From positions 8,914,989 through 8,978,988 of the forward strand of contig CAIIXF020000006.1 in assembly GCA_903813345.2 (NCBI GenBank): a stretch of 64,000 bases of DNA, given 5' to 3'. How positions within the stretch are numbered: position 1 is the first letter of the stretch; every line of letters begins with the position of its first letter. Origin of the DNA: Owenia fusiformis (Eukaryota > Annelida > Polychaeta > Sabellida > Oweniidae). The position numbers and the translations under genes are program-made. Positions 11,001-21,100 of this stretch are shown one piece after another. Under the pieces are notes generated by a model. It made no database searches, was not told where the DNA came from, and worked only from the letters and a program-made list of their open reading frames with translations.

Positions 11001-13850
11001 TCTTCTAATTAGCCACAATTCATACTACTGCATAGCATACATCCTCCCATGTTTTTTGCCAAACAAATTAAGAAAATCGGTTGATAAACAAGCGAGAAAT
11101 GAACTTATCAGTGCATGAAAATGGTTCTGAGAAAAATGCATTTCAAAATTTTAGTTCTCATAGAAACCAATGGTACAATGATATCTAAAACATAATTTAT
11201 TCTTCCTTTTAACCTGGTTAGACAATCAACATTGGTTTTTTATGAAAGTCTAGCATATTTAGAAAAGATTGACATCGAAAAAAAAATTCAATTTTTTTTC
11301 AAAAAGTTTTTGTTACCTTAGTGACATCACTAATGTTTCAAAATATTTTTGATAAGCTAAAACATTGAAGTTGCCCATTAAATATGACATTTTATTATTG
11401 AAATAGTGTGTCTTTTGTTCAGTCTTTGCTTTGGTGTTAAAAATATAATCTTTTTTGAAATGCATTAAGAAATATTTGATTGATTAAGAAATTTCAACTT
11501 TTTTTGAAAAATGGCGGGAAATTTGAATATATGAGAAATGAAATGCTCACAACTTTTTTTTCAAAAAAAAATTTTTGTTCAAAAATCACTTTTTAAGTCC
11601 TGACAAATAGTAAATGAATGAAGACGGGGACTTTAATGAATAAGAGCAAATGTTTTTAATTTGAACAGGTCATTCATCAAATGACACTGAAGATTAACTT
11701 AAAATAGATTGTCTGTCTATATATTTTTATGCATGAGAGACATGTTATAATGTTGGTGAACTAATGATTATGATAATTTCACCTGTTCACATCCAGTTCC
11801 TATCATGATTGAAAACTGACCGGGAGTAATTCTCTTCAAATTATTTACTCATTATGAACAGAAATTTAATATTTAAATCGCCAAGAAGGCGTAAATAAAT
11901 GTCAATTTGACGTTTAATCAAAATCTGTCAATAATTTACTGATTACTTGCACATTTGAAGAGGTAAAACTTACAGCAATCAACCGAGGATTTACATGTTA
12001 AGTCAATTGCATTTGTTTTTCGCGGGAAAAAGTTTCAGTCATTGACGTCACAGATTTTTAAGCAGCTCATTATAATATTCATGAGCTGACTTTGTGGAAA
12101 GGTGAATAAACATATATTTTTACAATTATTCCTCTTCCTTGAGTTCCGGGTAGTTGCAAATGATTTGGATATCATTTAGTGAGTTCAACTTCTAGAATGA
12201 ACGTGTGTATAATATATTTGTATCATTGTCTAGGGCCATCATATTCTTTTATATTAAAATAATTCCTAAAATCGCACTATAAATTGTTATAATTGTTGTT
12301 AAAAACGTAGCTCGTTCTACTTCCGTCGTTAGAGTTTCCTTTACGAAAAGAGTAGAGACCTAGAGCTTGGAGATAACAGACATAATTACGTCTCTTGCTT
12401 ACCTCCCTCGTATGTCCGAATTTTCAAAGCCCATGTTGTGATGCATCTGAAAGTGAGCCTTACAGGGAAAGTGAAAGTCAGATTTCAGTGGTCATGTCAT
12501 TAGGGTTTAGAAAAAAACAATTTATTTCACAATTTTCTTTTAGAATTTATCTGATTGTACAGTATATTGAGAACTATACAGTGCTGTATTTTCATATATT
12601 ATCTTCCAGTCCTGGGTATTAGTCGCTCTCGGAGGAAAATAATTCAGTTCCTTATTAATGTAATATTTCAGGCATTATTTTGTCCATGAAGTTTTTATAT
12701 CTCTGTATAACCTAGCTATCGCCTCACAATAGACTTCTCCCCACATTTGGCTGAGATATACCCATGCTATCCTTTACTTGATGTTCGATGTTGATATTGC
12801 AACTATTTCATAAAAGATGTTTGGCCGATATTATGGGAACCAGTGTACGCTAGACATCTCTTGAAGAATTGAAAAATATGAGAAAGGATCTCCAATTTCC
12901 CCTCGGATCAATTGATGGAACATCCCATGAATGAACAGGCCAGAAAATGAACCCCAAGCAAATTTTAACTTAGGAAATAGAGGATACCATTGTACCCAAG
13001 TAAAAGTAGTAATCGGACCTTTAGTATTCCCTGCCTGGAGACTATCGACTTTTAGCGGATAAGTATATCCATGTCGATACCCACTCCTTGGGATGTATAA
13101 AAGTTCTGAAATACGGAGAAAACCACAAAACTTACAAAAATATGTAAACAGAAAATTGGGAGTAGGCGGAGTTATGCAGAGCGTGGTCACACCATATCGC
13201 CACCCACGAACATCTGGCAAAGCTCACGGAATAATTGTGTACCGTTGTGTTAATATGATATGCTTAAATGTTGCTATTGTCTAAAGAGTTCACATTTGTG
13301 TTTTTTAGCTTTGACACTATTGATTTATTAATCACACCTATACTGAACTTATGATATGACCCTGAAATCTGACTTTCACTTTCCCTGTAAAGCTCACTTT
13401 CAGATTCCGAATAGCTTCAAGATCCCTAATAGCCCAACCGATGCCATCAATATATCATATTGGATCGACATTCGATTATTATGATAAAAAGAATTAGTGA
13501 CAGTTAGAATAGATTATAATGCTGTATCATCAAATGAAGTGTCTTTATATAAGAGCATTTTGTCAGTGAAACGGAGATAAGACCAGAACATCATTAAGTT
13601 CAGTTCGTTGTGCTTTCTATTGAGGTGCTAGTTGGACTCGGAAGTTTTCTTGATTGAAATTATAATCCCATACCTATTATTTTACATTTTGTTGAGAAAT
13701 TGCCATTCTTGATTCATTTTACAGATACGGGTACGAGACTTCGAAAATGATGCGGGTCAGCGATACATCCACGTGCACGTTGACGCTGATGGGAATTATG
13801 TTGGCCTATTGGACAACAAGAAGAGAAAGTCATGCATCGAAGTAGTTTAA
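2043..13850 (+). CDS. Secreted triple cystatin-like protein (gene 1), nine coding exons
   Basis: Exons: 2043-2195, 4179-4268, 4565-4697, 5250-5365, 6150-6245, 6508-6640, 7793-8073, 9417-9509, 13725-13850; all joins are GT-AG, phases agree and the total is 1221 nt (406 aa). Residues 1-18 are a signal peptide (hydrophobic LLLLLVGLFA, then a small-residue cleavage site). Three cystatin/stefin-like modules follow (about 52-125, 165-240, 335-406), each split between two exons at a conserved K|I-R/K-V junction. Each has a KWD- or FQP-type strand, a YI-x-x-G or FVNIG loop where cystatins carry QxVxG, an F/Y-I/V-H hairpin like the stefin FVHLRV strand, and a final C-I-[ED]. Linker exons carry a second Cys, and linker 3 has a Thr/Pro tandem repeat. 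The start has a good context (AAAATGG). Protease inhibition is inference, since the reactive loop is degenerate. Retaining the intron after 6640 would stop the protein two codons later, leaving a two-module form. Confidence 0.85.
2582..3161. mobile_element. TIR element copy 2 with TA duplication
   Basis: The left end ACCCCCCTATCACACCAAAT matches the reverse complement of the right end (ACCCTACTATCACACCAAAC), extending to about 29 bp with few mismatches. TA lies on each side (2580-2581 and 3162-3163), as in Tc1/mariner-type insertions. It is 580 bp, carries no credible transposase ORF, and sits in intron 1 of gene 1. Confidence 0.75.
3811..3835. repeat. Small GC-rich hairpin in gene 1 intron 1
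   Basis: ACGCAGGCGT and its perfect reverse complement flank a five-base A-rich loop. A GCGCCTGCGCA motif resembling an NRF1 site is at about 3672-3682. Role unknown. Confidence 0.5.
4179..4697 (+). other. Gene 1 cystatin-like module 1 (exons 2-3)
   Basis: Half A (4179-4268) contains KWDANTYIKSGLDYAMK, and half B (4565-4697) begins IRVK and contains AFIHILV and KKDCIEIP. By alignment to stefins, YIKSG sits at the QxVxG position and AFIHILV at FVHLRV. Phase is 0 at the internal junction and 1 at the end. Confidence 0.75.
4909..4944. repeat. Short 14-bp tandem repeat
   Basis: The unit TTTTGAACACATTT is repeated about 2.6 times in gene 1 intron 3. It has no evident function. Confidence 0.7.
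5560..5935. mobile_element. 376-bp element with perfect 26-bp TIRs
   Basis: The ends, beginning GTTGTATTCCATACCTGATG, are perfect inverted repeats (5560-5585 against 5910-5935). Nothing coding is inside. A stem-loop (5950-6056) follows 14 bp later, the paired arrangement seen at several other places in the window. Confidence 0.8.
5950..6056. repeat. Stem-loop next to TIR element
   Basis: The arms start GGTTTTaatacagg and end cctgtatccAAAACC. The stem is interrupted, and the apex is a GC-rich small hairpin (GGTCC, loop ATTC, then GGGCC-type). Confidence 0.65.
6150..6640 (+). other. Gene 1 cystatin-like module 2 (exons 5-6)
   Basis: Half A has LKWDSNTFVNIGSDYYGVK and half B has IRVKRM, FVHVLV and RDCIDIP. 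Half B is exactly 133 nt, like module 1, supporting recent intragenic duplication. The loop is FVNIG in place of QxVxG. Confidence 0.75.
6661..7792. other. Gene 1 intron 6, repeat-like, no gene
   Basis: AT-rich sequence with homopolymer runs (about 7020-7140) and a short stretch around 7150-7200 that loosely resembles 11490-11530. I see no exon. Confidence 0.4.
7831..7950 (+). repeat. Four perfect 30-bp tandem repeats in gene 1 exon 7
   Basis: Units start at 7831, 7861, 7891 and 7921 and are identical at the nucleotide level. Each encodes ten residues (EGTPPITETT in one register), giving a Thr/Pro-rich stalk between modules 2 and 3. Such sequence is typical of O-glycosylated mucin-like linkers (inference). 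The matching exon of gene 2 lacks it, so the array arose or expanded after the duplication and may vary between alleles. Confidence 0.95.
8331..8460. repeat. 130-nt stem-loop in gene 1 intron 7
   Basis: The arms CAATTATTGACCTCTCCA and TGGAGAGGTCTATAATTG enclose a second arm pair (GGTTTACTGTCAAAATTATA and its complement) and an apex of the type GACC-GTAG-GTC. It is directly followed by a TIR element (8462-8874). Confidence 0.85.
8462..8874 (-). mobile_element. Degenerate element abutting stem-loop
   Basis: Short termini TTTGTTAGT and ACTAACAAA bound a segment that contains a minus-strand ORF remnant (8466-8733). CCAAT (8836-8840) and TGACGTCA (8749-8756) motifs lie upstream of that ORF. The coding direction is toward the stem-loop at 8331-8460. 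Confidence 0.5.
8466..8733 (-). pseudogene. N-terminal fragment of a mobile-element protein (NTKK-type, possible tyrosine-recombinase element)
   Basis: On the minus strand an ATG at 8733 opens MAAASS and meets a stop. In an adjacent frame the sequence continues as RFKNVEDEDIISLL, then ESKDSQNTKK, then a helical LKLCTKLLVDFAQES and LTPLSELTADIL region, ending at a stop at 8466. The pattern R-F-x-x-V-x-E-x-D followed by D-S-x-N-T-K-K resembles N-termini of Crypton-derived/DUF3504-type proteins that are common in invertebrate genomes. That assignment is from memory of the family and is not proven. The copy is broken by a frame change and lacks any catalytic domain. Confidence 0.45.
10409..10573 (+). 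mobile_element. Short TIR element (nested), related to 15597-16553
   Basis: The ends TGTTTAACCCATA and TATGAGATAAACA are inverted. Bases 10440-10570 match 16395-16552 (shared AACAATGTGAACCAGATGAC), so this is an internally deleted copy of the same family. A stem-loop follows at once (10577-10714). Confidence 0.65.
10577..10714. repeat. Stem-loop adjoining nested element
   Basis: The arms TATCCTATAGTCGGTTCAGG and CCTGAACCTCATGTAGGATA enclose an inner pair (GGGATTATCCC / GGGATAATCC) and an apex of type GGACC-TTCG-GCCC. A half copy (GTCGGTTCAGGATAATTC) is at 16567. Confidence 0.75.
10827..11636. mobile_element. Candidate TTAA-flanked element
   Basis: TTAAAGGCCCC (10827) faces GGGGACTTTAA (ending 11636). 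TTAA on both ends and C-rich termini would fit a piggyBac-type miniature element, but the terminal match is short and the interior is AT-rich without an ORF. It lies inside the 9513-12106 element. Confidence 0.4.
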
Positions 13851-15115
13851 ACGAATGATGAGAGATACGAAATTCTAGTGATTCATTATTACATTATGAG
13901 CTTTTATAAATATTCAGACTCTAAGGGACCCAAACAAAATATCAATGTTTTTCGTGATTGAACTCATTTATCGACATACACCCCAGAGTCCCTCCTGTCG
14001 TAAAACCACATTAAACATCGAACAGTGATGCTACATTCTCACCCCATCCATGCTTTTCTATAAAGAATAAGTTGTGTTTCCCCCTTCTCAGATGCCACCC
14101 ATCAATATAATTCGTTTTGCGAGGATATAACAGTTGGTAATTTGTTTGATCCTTTATCTTAGAAACTGAAAAATATTTGAAGCATTGGATATTCACAAGC
14201 AGCTTACCATTAAGCGCATTCAAAAAAGTCATCTCAGTGACAAGCTTGTCAAAATCCTTGTGACTTTTGCTTGTATAGGGAACAGCATTGTAAATACAAT
14301 ATATATTTTCACCACTACACTATAATTAAATATTGTTCATTTTCCCTCGGTATTTACAGGAGTACAGGAGATGACAATAAGATATTTACAAGCATAAAAC
14401 AAATATTCATGCTTTACAATGTAAAGTGTATTATTAAATATTTTATTACGGATAATAAACCTGAATGATAAAGTATACTTATCTACATGTGAGGGTGCAT
14501 GTAAACGTTTACAAACTATATATGTACACGATCGGCCCATGCATCGCCCCAAACCCCTTCCCTATCCCCACTTCTAAGGACCATCATGCACCACAAGCCA
14601 TATGAAGGTTGGTTTATCATAAGAATAATATAATACATATTCAATTAGCTGATTGATTTAATCAATTAAGATAGCAGATCAAATGTTATATGGAAGTTGT
14701 TGAATGGAGTATGTTGGAATACTGGGGGACTCCGATTCCACTCGATCGCGAGCAATAGGCTACTTAGAAGCCCAGATAGGTCCTCTGGATATCCACGTCA
14801 GTATTGTTAAGATTGACGTTAAAGTATTATAATTTGTATTTATTTAAGGATATATCATTCATTAAAGTACAAATTCATATACTGATAATTGTCAATCATT
14901 TAAATTCTATGACAGTCGTAAAACACTATGGCGTTTAATCTACATAACTTTATCGTTTAGAGTACAACATAGTAAATAAAAAGTATCTCCTGTTTTATTA
15001 ATTAGACAGTGCTGTCATGTTTACTGTGAAGCTATATACTTGTGTTGGAATAATGTTGAAGGTTTTATTAATAAATCGATTTGAGGTATTATCCTTTATT
15101 TTTTGTAAGACATCA
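13851..15115. other. Spacer between the convergent 3' ends of genes 1 and 2
   Basis: This 1.27-kb interval holds both 3' UTRs. For gene 2 an AATAAA reads on the minus strand at 15069-15064, about 50 nt after its stop. For gene 1 possible signals are ATTAAA near 14010 and AATAAA near 14455. I see no coding exon. Confidence 0.45.
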
Positions 15116-18100
15116 TTAGAAAGCCTCTATGCATGTTTTTCTATTTTTCCCATCTTCCAATCCTACGTATTCACCTGCAGCATTTAAATGTACGTGTATA
15201 TACCTTGGGCCATCATCCGCGAATCCTAATACGCGTATCTGGAAATAGAGCAGGATTTATGTATACATATTCAGACTTCCACTAACGCGCTCATCAGTTC
15301 CGACCTCGCAAACTACGTTCCTTCCAACCGAACCACTGTTCTCACAACGCGAATTTCGATGCTTAAGTCGCAAACCACCAATTCCTCTTTCTCGAACATA
15401 TTTCTCCACTAGCGAATTGAGTTCCCACATCGCGAACCACTAAAGTGTGGTTTGCGATGTGGGAATCGGTGATGATAGCGTTAGTGGATTCTAGTAGGCC
15501 TGATATTTAATTAATGTGTGGAGTTGAACATTGCATTTATGTTCATATATGGTACATCTCTGTGTAGAGCTAAACATTACATTTATGTATATATATTGTT
15601 TATCCCATATTTGGACGTGTTACAGGTCAATAAAGCAGATTTATATTTTCATCAGCGGGCAGATATAGCTTTACGTCCCACTCCGAGCGGGCAGATATAG
15701 TATATCTGCCCGCTCGCTACTACGTCATAATCGCCGTTCAGATATTGGTTCATTCGTTGTAACGTTCGCATTATTACTGTAACACTGGTGATCCACTCGA
15801 TTACGCTGGAACCGTTTCGGTAACAAAATGTCGGAACATCGAAGATACGATTTTTCTTTTTTCCTTATTCTACACGTTGTAGGTAGAATTCCCACGACAT
15901 TTTTATCACAAACGTGTATCAGTATCATATGTTAAGAAAATCTACATATTTGCGAACAAATAGTTCAAAAGACAACAGAATCGTCGATTTAATTCCTCAC
16001 TTAAGTTACAGAAACGGTATTTCGAAAAACAGTTAAGATCTGCACTTTTAACCCAAACCGTTAATGTAACTTAAGTGAGGAATTAAACCGACGATTTTGT
16101 TGTCTGCTGAGCTATTTTTTCGCAAACATGTACATTTTTAAAACATATGATACTAATACATTTTGTGAGGAATAATGTCGTTGGGATTCTACCTACAACG
16201 CGTGAAATAAGGAAAAAACAAAATCGTACCTTCGACGTTCCGACATTTTGTTACCGAAACGTTTCGGTAACCAGCGTAATCGAGCGGATCACCAGTGTCT
16301 AAACGACAATGGAGAAAAACGCAGACAATCGCGATCTGTTTGATGGTTTAAAGAAGGGAAGGAGCATCCTGTTAATAATCAAAAAATCAGAAAAATAAAT
16401 GTGCGAATATCTGAAAGAACAGGGAAATCCGGCCATGGCCAAGAAAACAAAACTGAACATGAATATTCTAAAATATTTCCACGGTTGGTTGGAAATTTTC
16501 TGAACAAATTGAACAATGTGAACCAGATGACCAAGATTGGTGTGGGATAAACAGATCATCCTATAGTCGGTTCAGGATAATTCGCTAATCCCGAGGCCAT
16601 GGAACTAAACAGTGCATTAATATATATATTGTACACTCTAATGTGTAACGATGACCCTGTACCCTGACTTTATGCTCAATCATACATTGACTTTGTACTC
16701 TATCATACATTGACTTTATACTCAACCATACATTGATTTTTTACACAATATGCAATTGCCTTTCTACTCAGCCATGCACTGTTTGTACCGACCATACATT
16801 GACCTTGATAAACGTTTACCTTCATGAATATGTCGTCTCCCTCTTGGATGTATATACGAGGCTGGAATTTGGTATTTGGACTTCCCAAATCTGCTGCTAT
16901 TGTTTCCTTTATCTGATATAATATCAAAAGAAGTTCTACTATAAATCATTCCATAACCAATGTATATATTCATTTAGTCAATTTGCAATACCTCCTTTAT
17001 CGATCGAGAAGAACAGAACAGAAATTGGGATATAAGGAAGTATTTTATCTGGATTCAGCACAGCATATTCATTCTTATGTCGAGGCTGGGGCGTCGCGAA
17101 TGTTTCTCTTGAAAATGAAATCGAGTGATGAATAACAGCAAAGAAAAATTAATCAAAATAGATTGTTTCACATAAATGTTCGAATATATCGATTAATAGA
17201 CTTCTGCAAAAACTATTCAATTTAGAAATGTTTCACATGAATGTTCAGCATCATTAAGTACATTAATTATTACCGCTTTGATGTTGTCCCAGAGTTCTCC
17301 AACAACTTTGAAGTATTGTCTATCACAACGTTCCGTCATTTCAATTGCAAACTTTTGTTCTCCTAATTCAGGGGCATCTACAATGAGTTAACAAGAGATG
17401 CAGCTTTAAGTTGAACAAATCAATTATCAATAATCTAATTAAACTAGTGCGTAAAATAAAAAAATGCCACTACATGGGGGCTCACACTGTGCTGTTGGCT
17501 TTATGGGCGGTGACTAATAGGTGGCGCTTACAAGAGCAGATAGATGTGGTGATTTCTTGTAAGACATTGTTTGTATGATAAAGGAGAATGGTAGAACACG
17601 AGGCTTAATTGCTACAGAACAAGTAAGGACTGATGATGTATTTAGAACTATGGTAGAAAGACATTGAATATGATAAACAATGACCTAATTGCATCGTTTT
17701 CCTTTTTAAATATAATCAGGTCAATTGAATAAGTTTGAGATTTCGAGATTTTGGATCACTGTAATTTTAACATCTATCTGTCGCTTACCCCTTGGTGGTG
17801 GTATTTCGATACAGGCCTTTCTACCAAAGTATGGACTTCCATCTTCTTCTTCCTGACGTCTGACGAAATCACCATTAGAGTTTACAAATATGTGAATGAA
17901 GCCTTTCTCGTCTCTTTTCATTTTCCTAACTCTGATCTGAAGCATGATCAAACAAACCAATCGCAATGTACTCGGCGCAATATTTTATTTTAAGGTATAT
18001 GTCCGCATTTTTTATAGATTTTTATATGATTTCATTCTAAGTCGTGTACAATATTCTATAGCTCATAAGTATTCTTGGTTTCATGATGTTTTACCAATGG

Positions 18101-21100
18101 TACATTTCGAATTATGTTTGAGGCCATACCTTTATGGCGTAATCCATTCCTGACTGGATGTAAACACTGGAGTCCCACTTGGCTTGTTCCCCGTATTCCT
18201 CTTCATAGCTTGGCCTTGCCTAAGGATGGATAAACTTGATGTATTATATAGTTTATGAATTTGTAGGCAAACACGTTACTTCAGCTGACAAAGTAATGGC
18301 AACAAGGCAACTGTCTCCATGATTTCACAATCTTTTGTCGAAACAGATTTTCAGCTGTCGTGGTCTGTGACAACGGTGTTACGAAGTATTGTAGTTATAT
18401 TCTCTTAATTAAGCCTTGCTTATTTAAAGGATTGGTAGCGATATGGTGAACTAAATTCAACATTGTTTTTCTATTAACCCATTCATTGAAAACATTCTGT
18501 TTAACACATCCTGTATAATGGTCACCGATTGACAACAATTGTATGTGAAAATTAATTGTGTATGCAATTTTTGGGGTAAACTATATTTGTTTTTAGTGCA
18601 ATTGCTTCTTTTTTCGACCAATTCTGGATCGAGAATGAAATAAAGTTACTGTATCTATCCGAACCTTGTTGGAACAATAATGGCATATACACAGTGCAAT
18701 TAGATCTCTCAATACTGCAGTTACACAAAGGGAAGATTGGCTCGTTTTAAAAAGAGTATCTAGAAAAATAAAAAATAAATACCATCCAAAATAGATAAAA
18801 TCAAATTGTACGTTTTATTTTATTTTTAGGACACTAGATATTATATCTAGTAGATATATATTTTCGAATTAGATTGTTATTATTAAAAATATGACCATTA
18901 CATTGATGGTGTGTCATTTGTTTCAGAATCTTTTTGAAAACTGGTTTAAGAGAAAAAATGTGTTTTCACCATATCGCTACAAATCCTTTGCCAATGGATA
19001 GCATACCAAACTATTTAAATTTTGTTGCTTTTTACTATAAATTTATGATTTTTAACATAAACAGGTTTTGGTAAGTGATTCAAAAAGGACTTGTGATTGC
19101 CAGATTTATGGAGGGGGTGTATCGACTTATAGAGGGGGTGTATCGATGTCAGCAAAATGTAAATTAATATGAGAACGCTTGTTACTCTCAAATGTGTACT
19201 TCGATAATGTGATATTATTATAAAAGTGTTCTTAAACAATTACTAACCATTTTAGCTATTGCCAGAACGTCCTCATCATCTTGAACAAGTTTGTACTCAA
19301 CTGGGTCAAGTCCGTTCCCACAAATCTCATTAATTACTTCCACAAAGATTGGCTTGACTTCATCATTGCTCGGTTCATCTGGGAGACCGATATCTTGAAT
19401 CAAAATATATAAATACATGACAGTAACATACTAGGAGGTTTTAGATTTAAATACTCTAAGAGGAACCTTTTCGAAACATCTCAAAATTTTCATTTAACTA
19501 TATTTCTGCATATATTCTGAATAGCTCGCCATATAACTCCCAAGTAATCACATTTGTAGAAAGTATACTCCATCAATAAATATCAACTATTCATCCATAA
19601 AACTTATCTAATAGTGCAAAACACAAATCCCATTTGATATTCATGTTCTTCTGTATGACAATAGTTTTTTAATAAATACATGTCATATGGAAAACAAGTC
19701 ACAATTGAATAAATATCACTGAATAATGAATTGTTATAGTTATAGCATTCTCTGATCGTATTACTCTAGGCCCGTAGCTAGAATTTGCCCAGGGGGTTCA
19801 CTTTTTCAGAAATTCCAGGGGGGTTCACTTTTGACAACTTTGGTCCAAGTATTGCCAAAACCACTTGAAATATGCTCAGAAGGGTTTGCTCGAACCCCCC
19901 CCCCCCCCGTGGCTACGGGCCTGCTATCTTTCGGTTATTTCCATCAGCCAGAGGATATTAGTGATATTTTACAAAATCGTGGGGTATTCCTTCAACTATG
20001 TTCCTTTCATGATATTATCCATATCATATCTTATAGACCTTCACCAAAAGGATGTGGGACAACTTCGAAATTTACTGTAAAGTTCACTGTCGAGTATATT
20101 GTTACAGACATTAACATATGAAAATATTTAGAAACTAGGCCAGATCTTTCTGAAACAATGAAAACATCAGTTTGCTCAAATCTAATCACCCTCGAGTTGT
20201 ACCTTACCTCCGCGCGTTTAACAGTCACTCTTAATTTGGTACAGCCCCTGTGTTTACATTACTTAATTACCCCATTTTATATAATCCATATTGTATTTAG
20301 ATAAATAATCAAAAAATCAAAACTGTCTCGAAGAAGTAATATTAATGAAAATCCACCTACTAATATCACCGAAGCAATCCTTTCGTTTTTTACCGACTTG
20401 CACATCCAGAAAACCACCGTCGAGAAGGTAGAGATGTATATATCTCCCAGTGTTGTCTCTTGGTGGACCATGGCGGATTTTAATCTGTACAAAACCAGAT
20501 ATAAAATACGTATGCTATTGGAAACTTATTTGATTTCTATATATCTAATGATATATCGTTTGGTATATACGATCTTTATAAATTATTGGTTGTTAATATT
20601 GGTATTGGCGAGTGGAAAAAAATATACCTCAATCTAAACAATAACTGCAAATATCTGTTTCATCCGAATTTCATTTCTGATAAAACTTTACGCGTGTATG
20701 CTTATGTTGTTTTTTATATAGTGTTTGCAATAATCAACATATTTATAGGATATCCTATGATTTTGAGGAATATCATTTTTATCTACGAGGTGATATTGAT
20801 ATCTGCACGAGAGAGCGAAGCGAACGAGTGCATATATCAATATCACCGAGTAGATTAAAATGATATCTGAAAAAAATCATAGGATGTTCTTATTATCCTA
20901 CACTTACAAGGAGTGTACTGAATGTATAATATCATTGTAAAATTAATTCCATGCCAAATAGAGTCAATTTGGCGGGAAATCAACAAGCGGATTATATCGT
21001 CACAATATCCTCCGCATATTGGGTTTTCCGGAGTATATCGTCACGATATCTTCCGTCCGGAGTATATCGTTACGATATCCTCCGGATATTCATTTTTAAT

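Larger units (their letters stand above)
9513..12106. mobile_element. 2.6-kb non-autonomous element inserted in the splice donor of gene 1 exon 8
   Basis: The ends TTCACCTTTCCACAAAGT (9513-9530) and its perfect 18-bp reverse complement (12089-12106) are flanked by TA on both sides (9511-9512, 12107-12108). Removing the element and one TA gives AAG|GTAAAC, the same donor as the paralogous gene 2 exon (16820) and gene 1 exon 5. It contains no long ORF. A 20-codon ORF start (9957-10019) follows an ATTGG box (9560) and a TGACGTCA (9589). Two other elements are nested inside. Confidence 0.8.
9417..13850 (+). other. Gene 1 cystatin-like module 3 (exons 8-9)
   Basis: Half A (9417-9509) contains QPRIYIQEGDD, identical over 11 residues to gene 2 module 3. 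Half B (13725-13850) contains RYIHVHVDADGNYVG and KSCIEVV and then stops. The 4.2-kb intron between the halves is largely made of an inserted 2594-bp element. Confidence 0.75.
15116..16912 (-). other. Gene 2 cystatin-like module 3 (exons 8-9)
   Basis: Half A (16820-16912) contains FQPRIYIQEGDD. Half B (15116-15238) contains IRVLGF, RYIHVHLNAAGEYVG and RKTCIEAF and then stops. The terminal exon encodes only 40 residues. It was placed by homology to gene 1 exon 9 and by its acceptor (TTTCCAG). Confidence 0.75.

Noticed and set aside
14011-14232. Minus-strand ORF considered as the last exon of gene 2
   Set aside because: It lacks the IRV start and CIE end of the module. The true terminal exon with those features is at 15116-15238.
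20987-21086. CRISPR-like array
   Set aside because: The palindromes are contiguous or unevenly spaced, have no unique spacers of constant length, and lie in animal DNA inside a TIR element.
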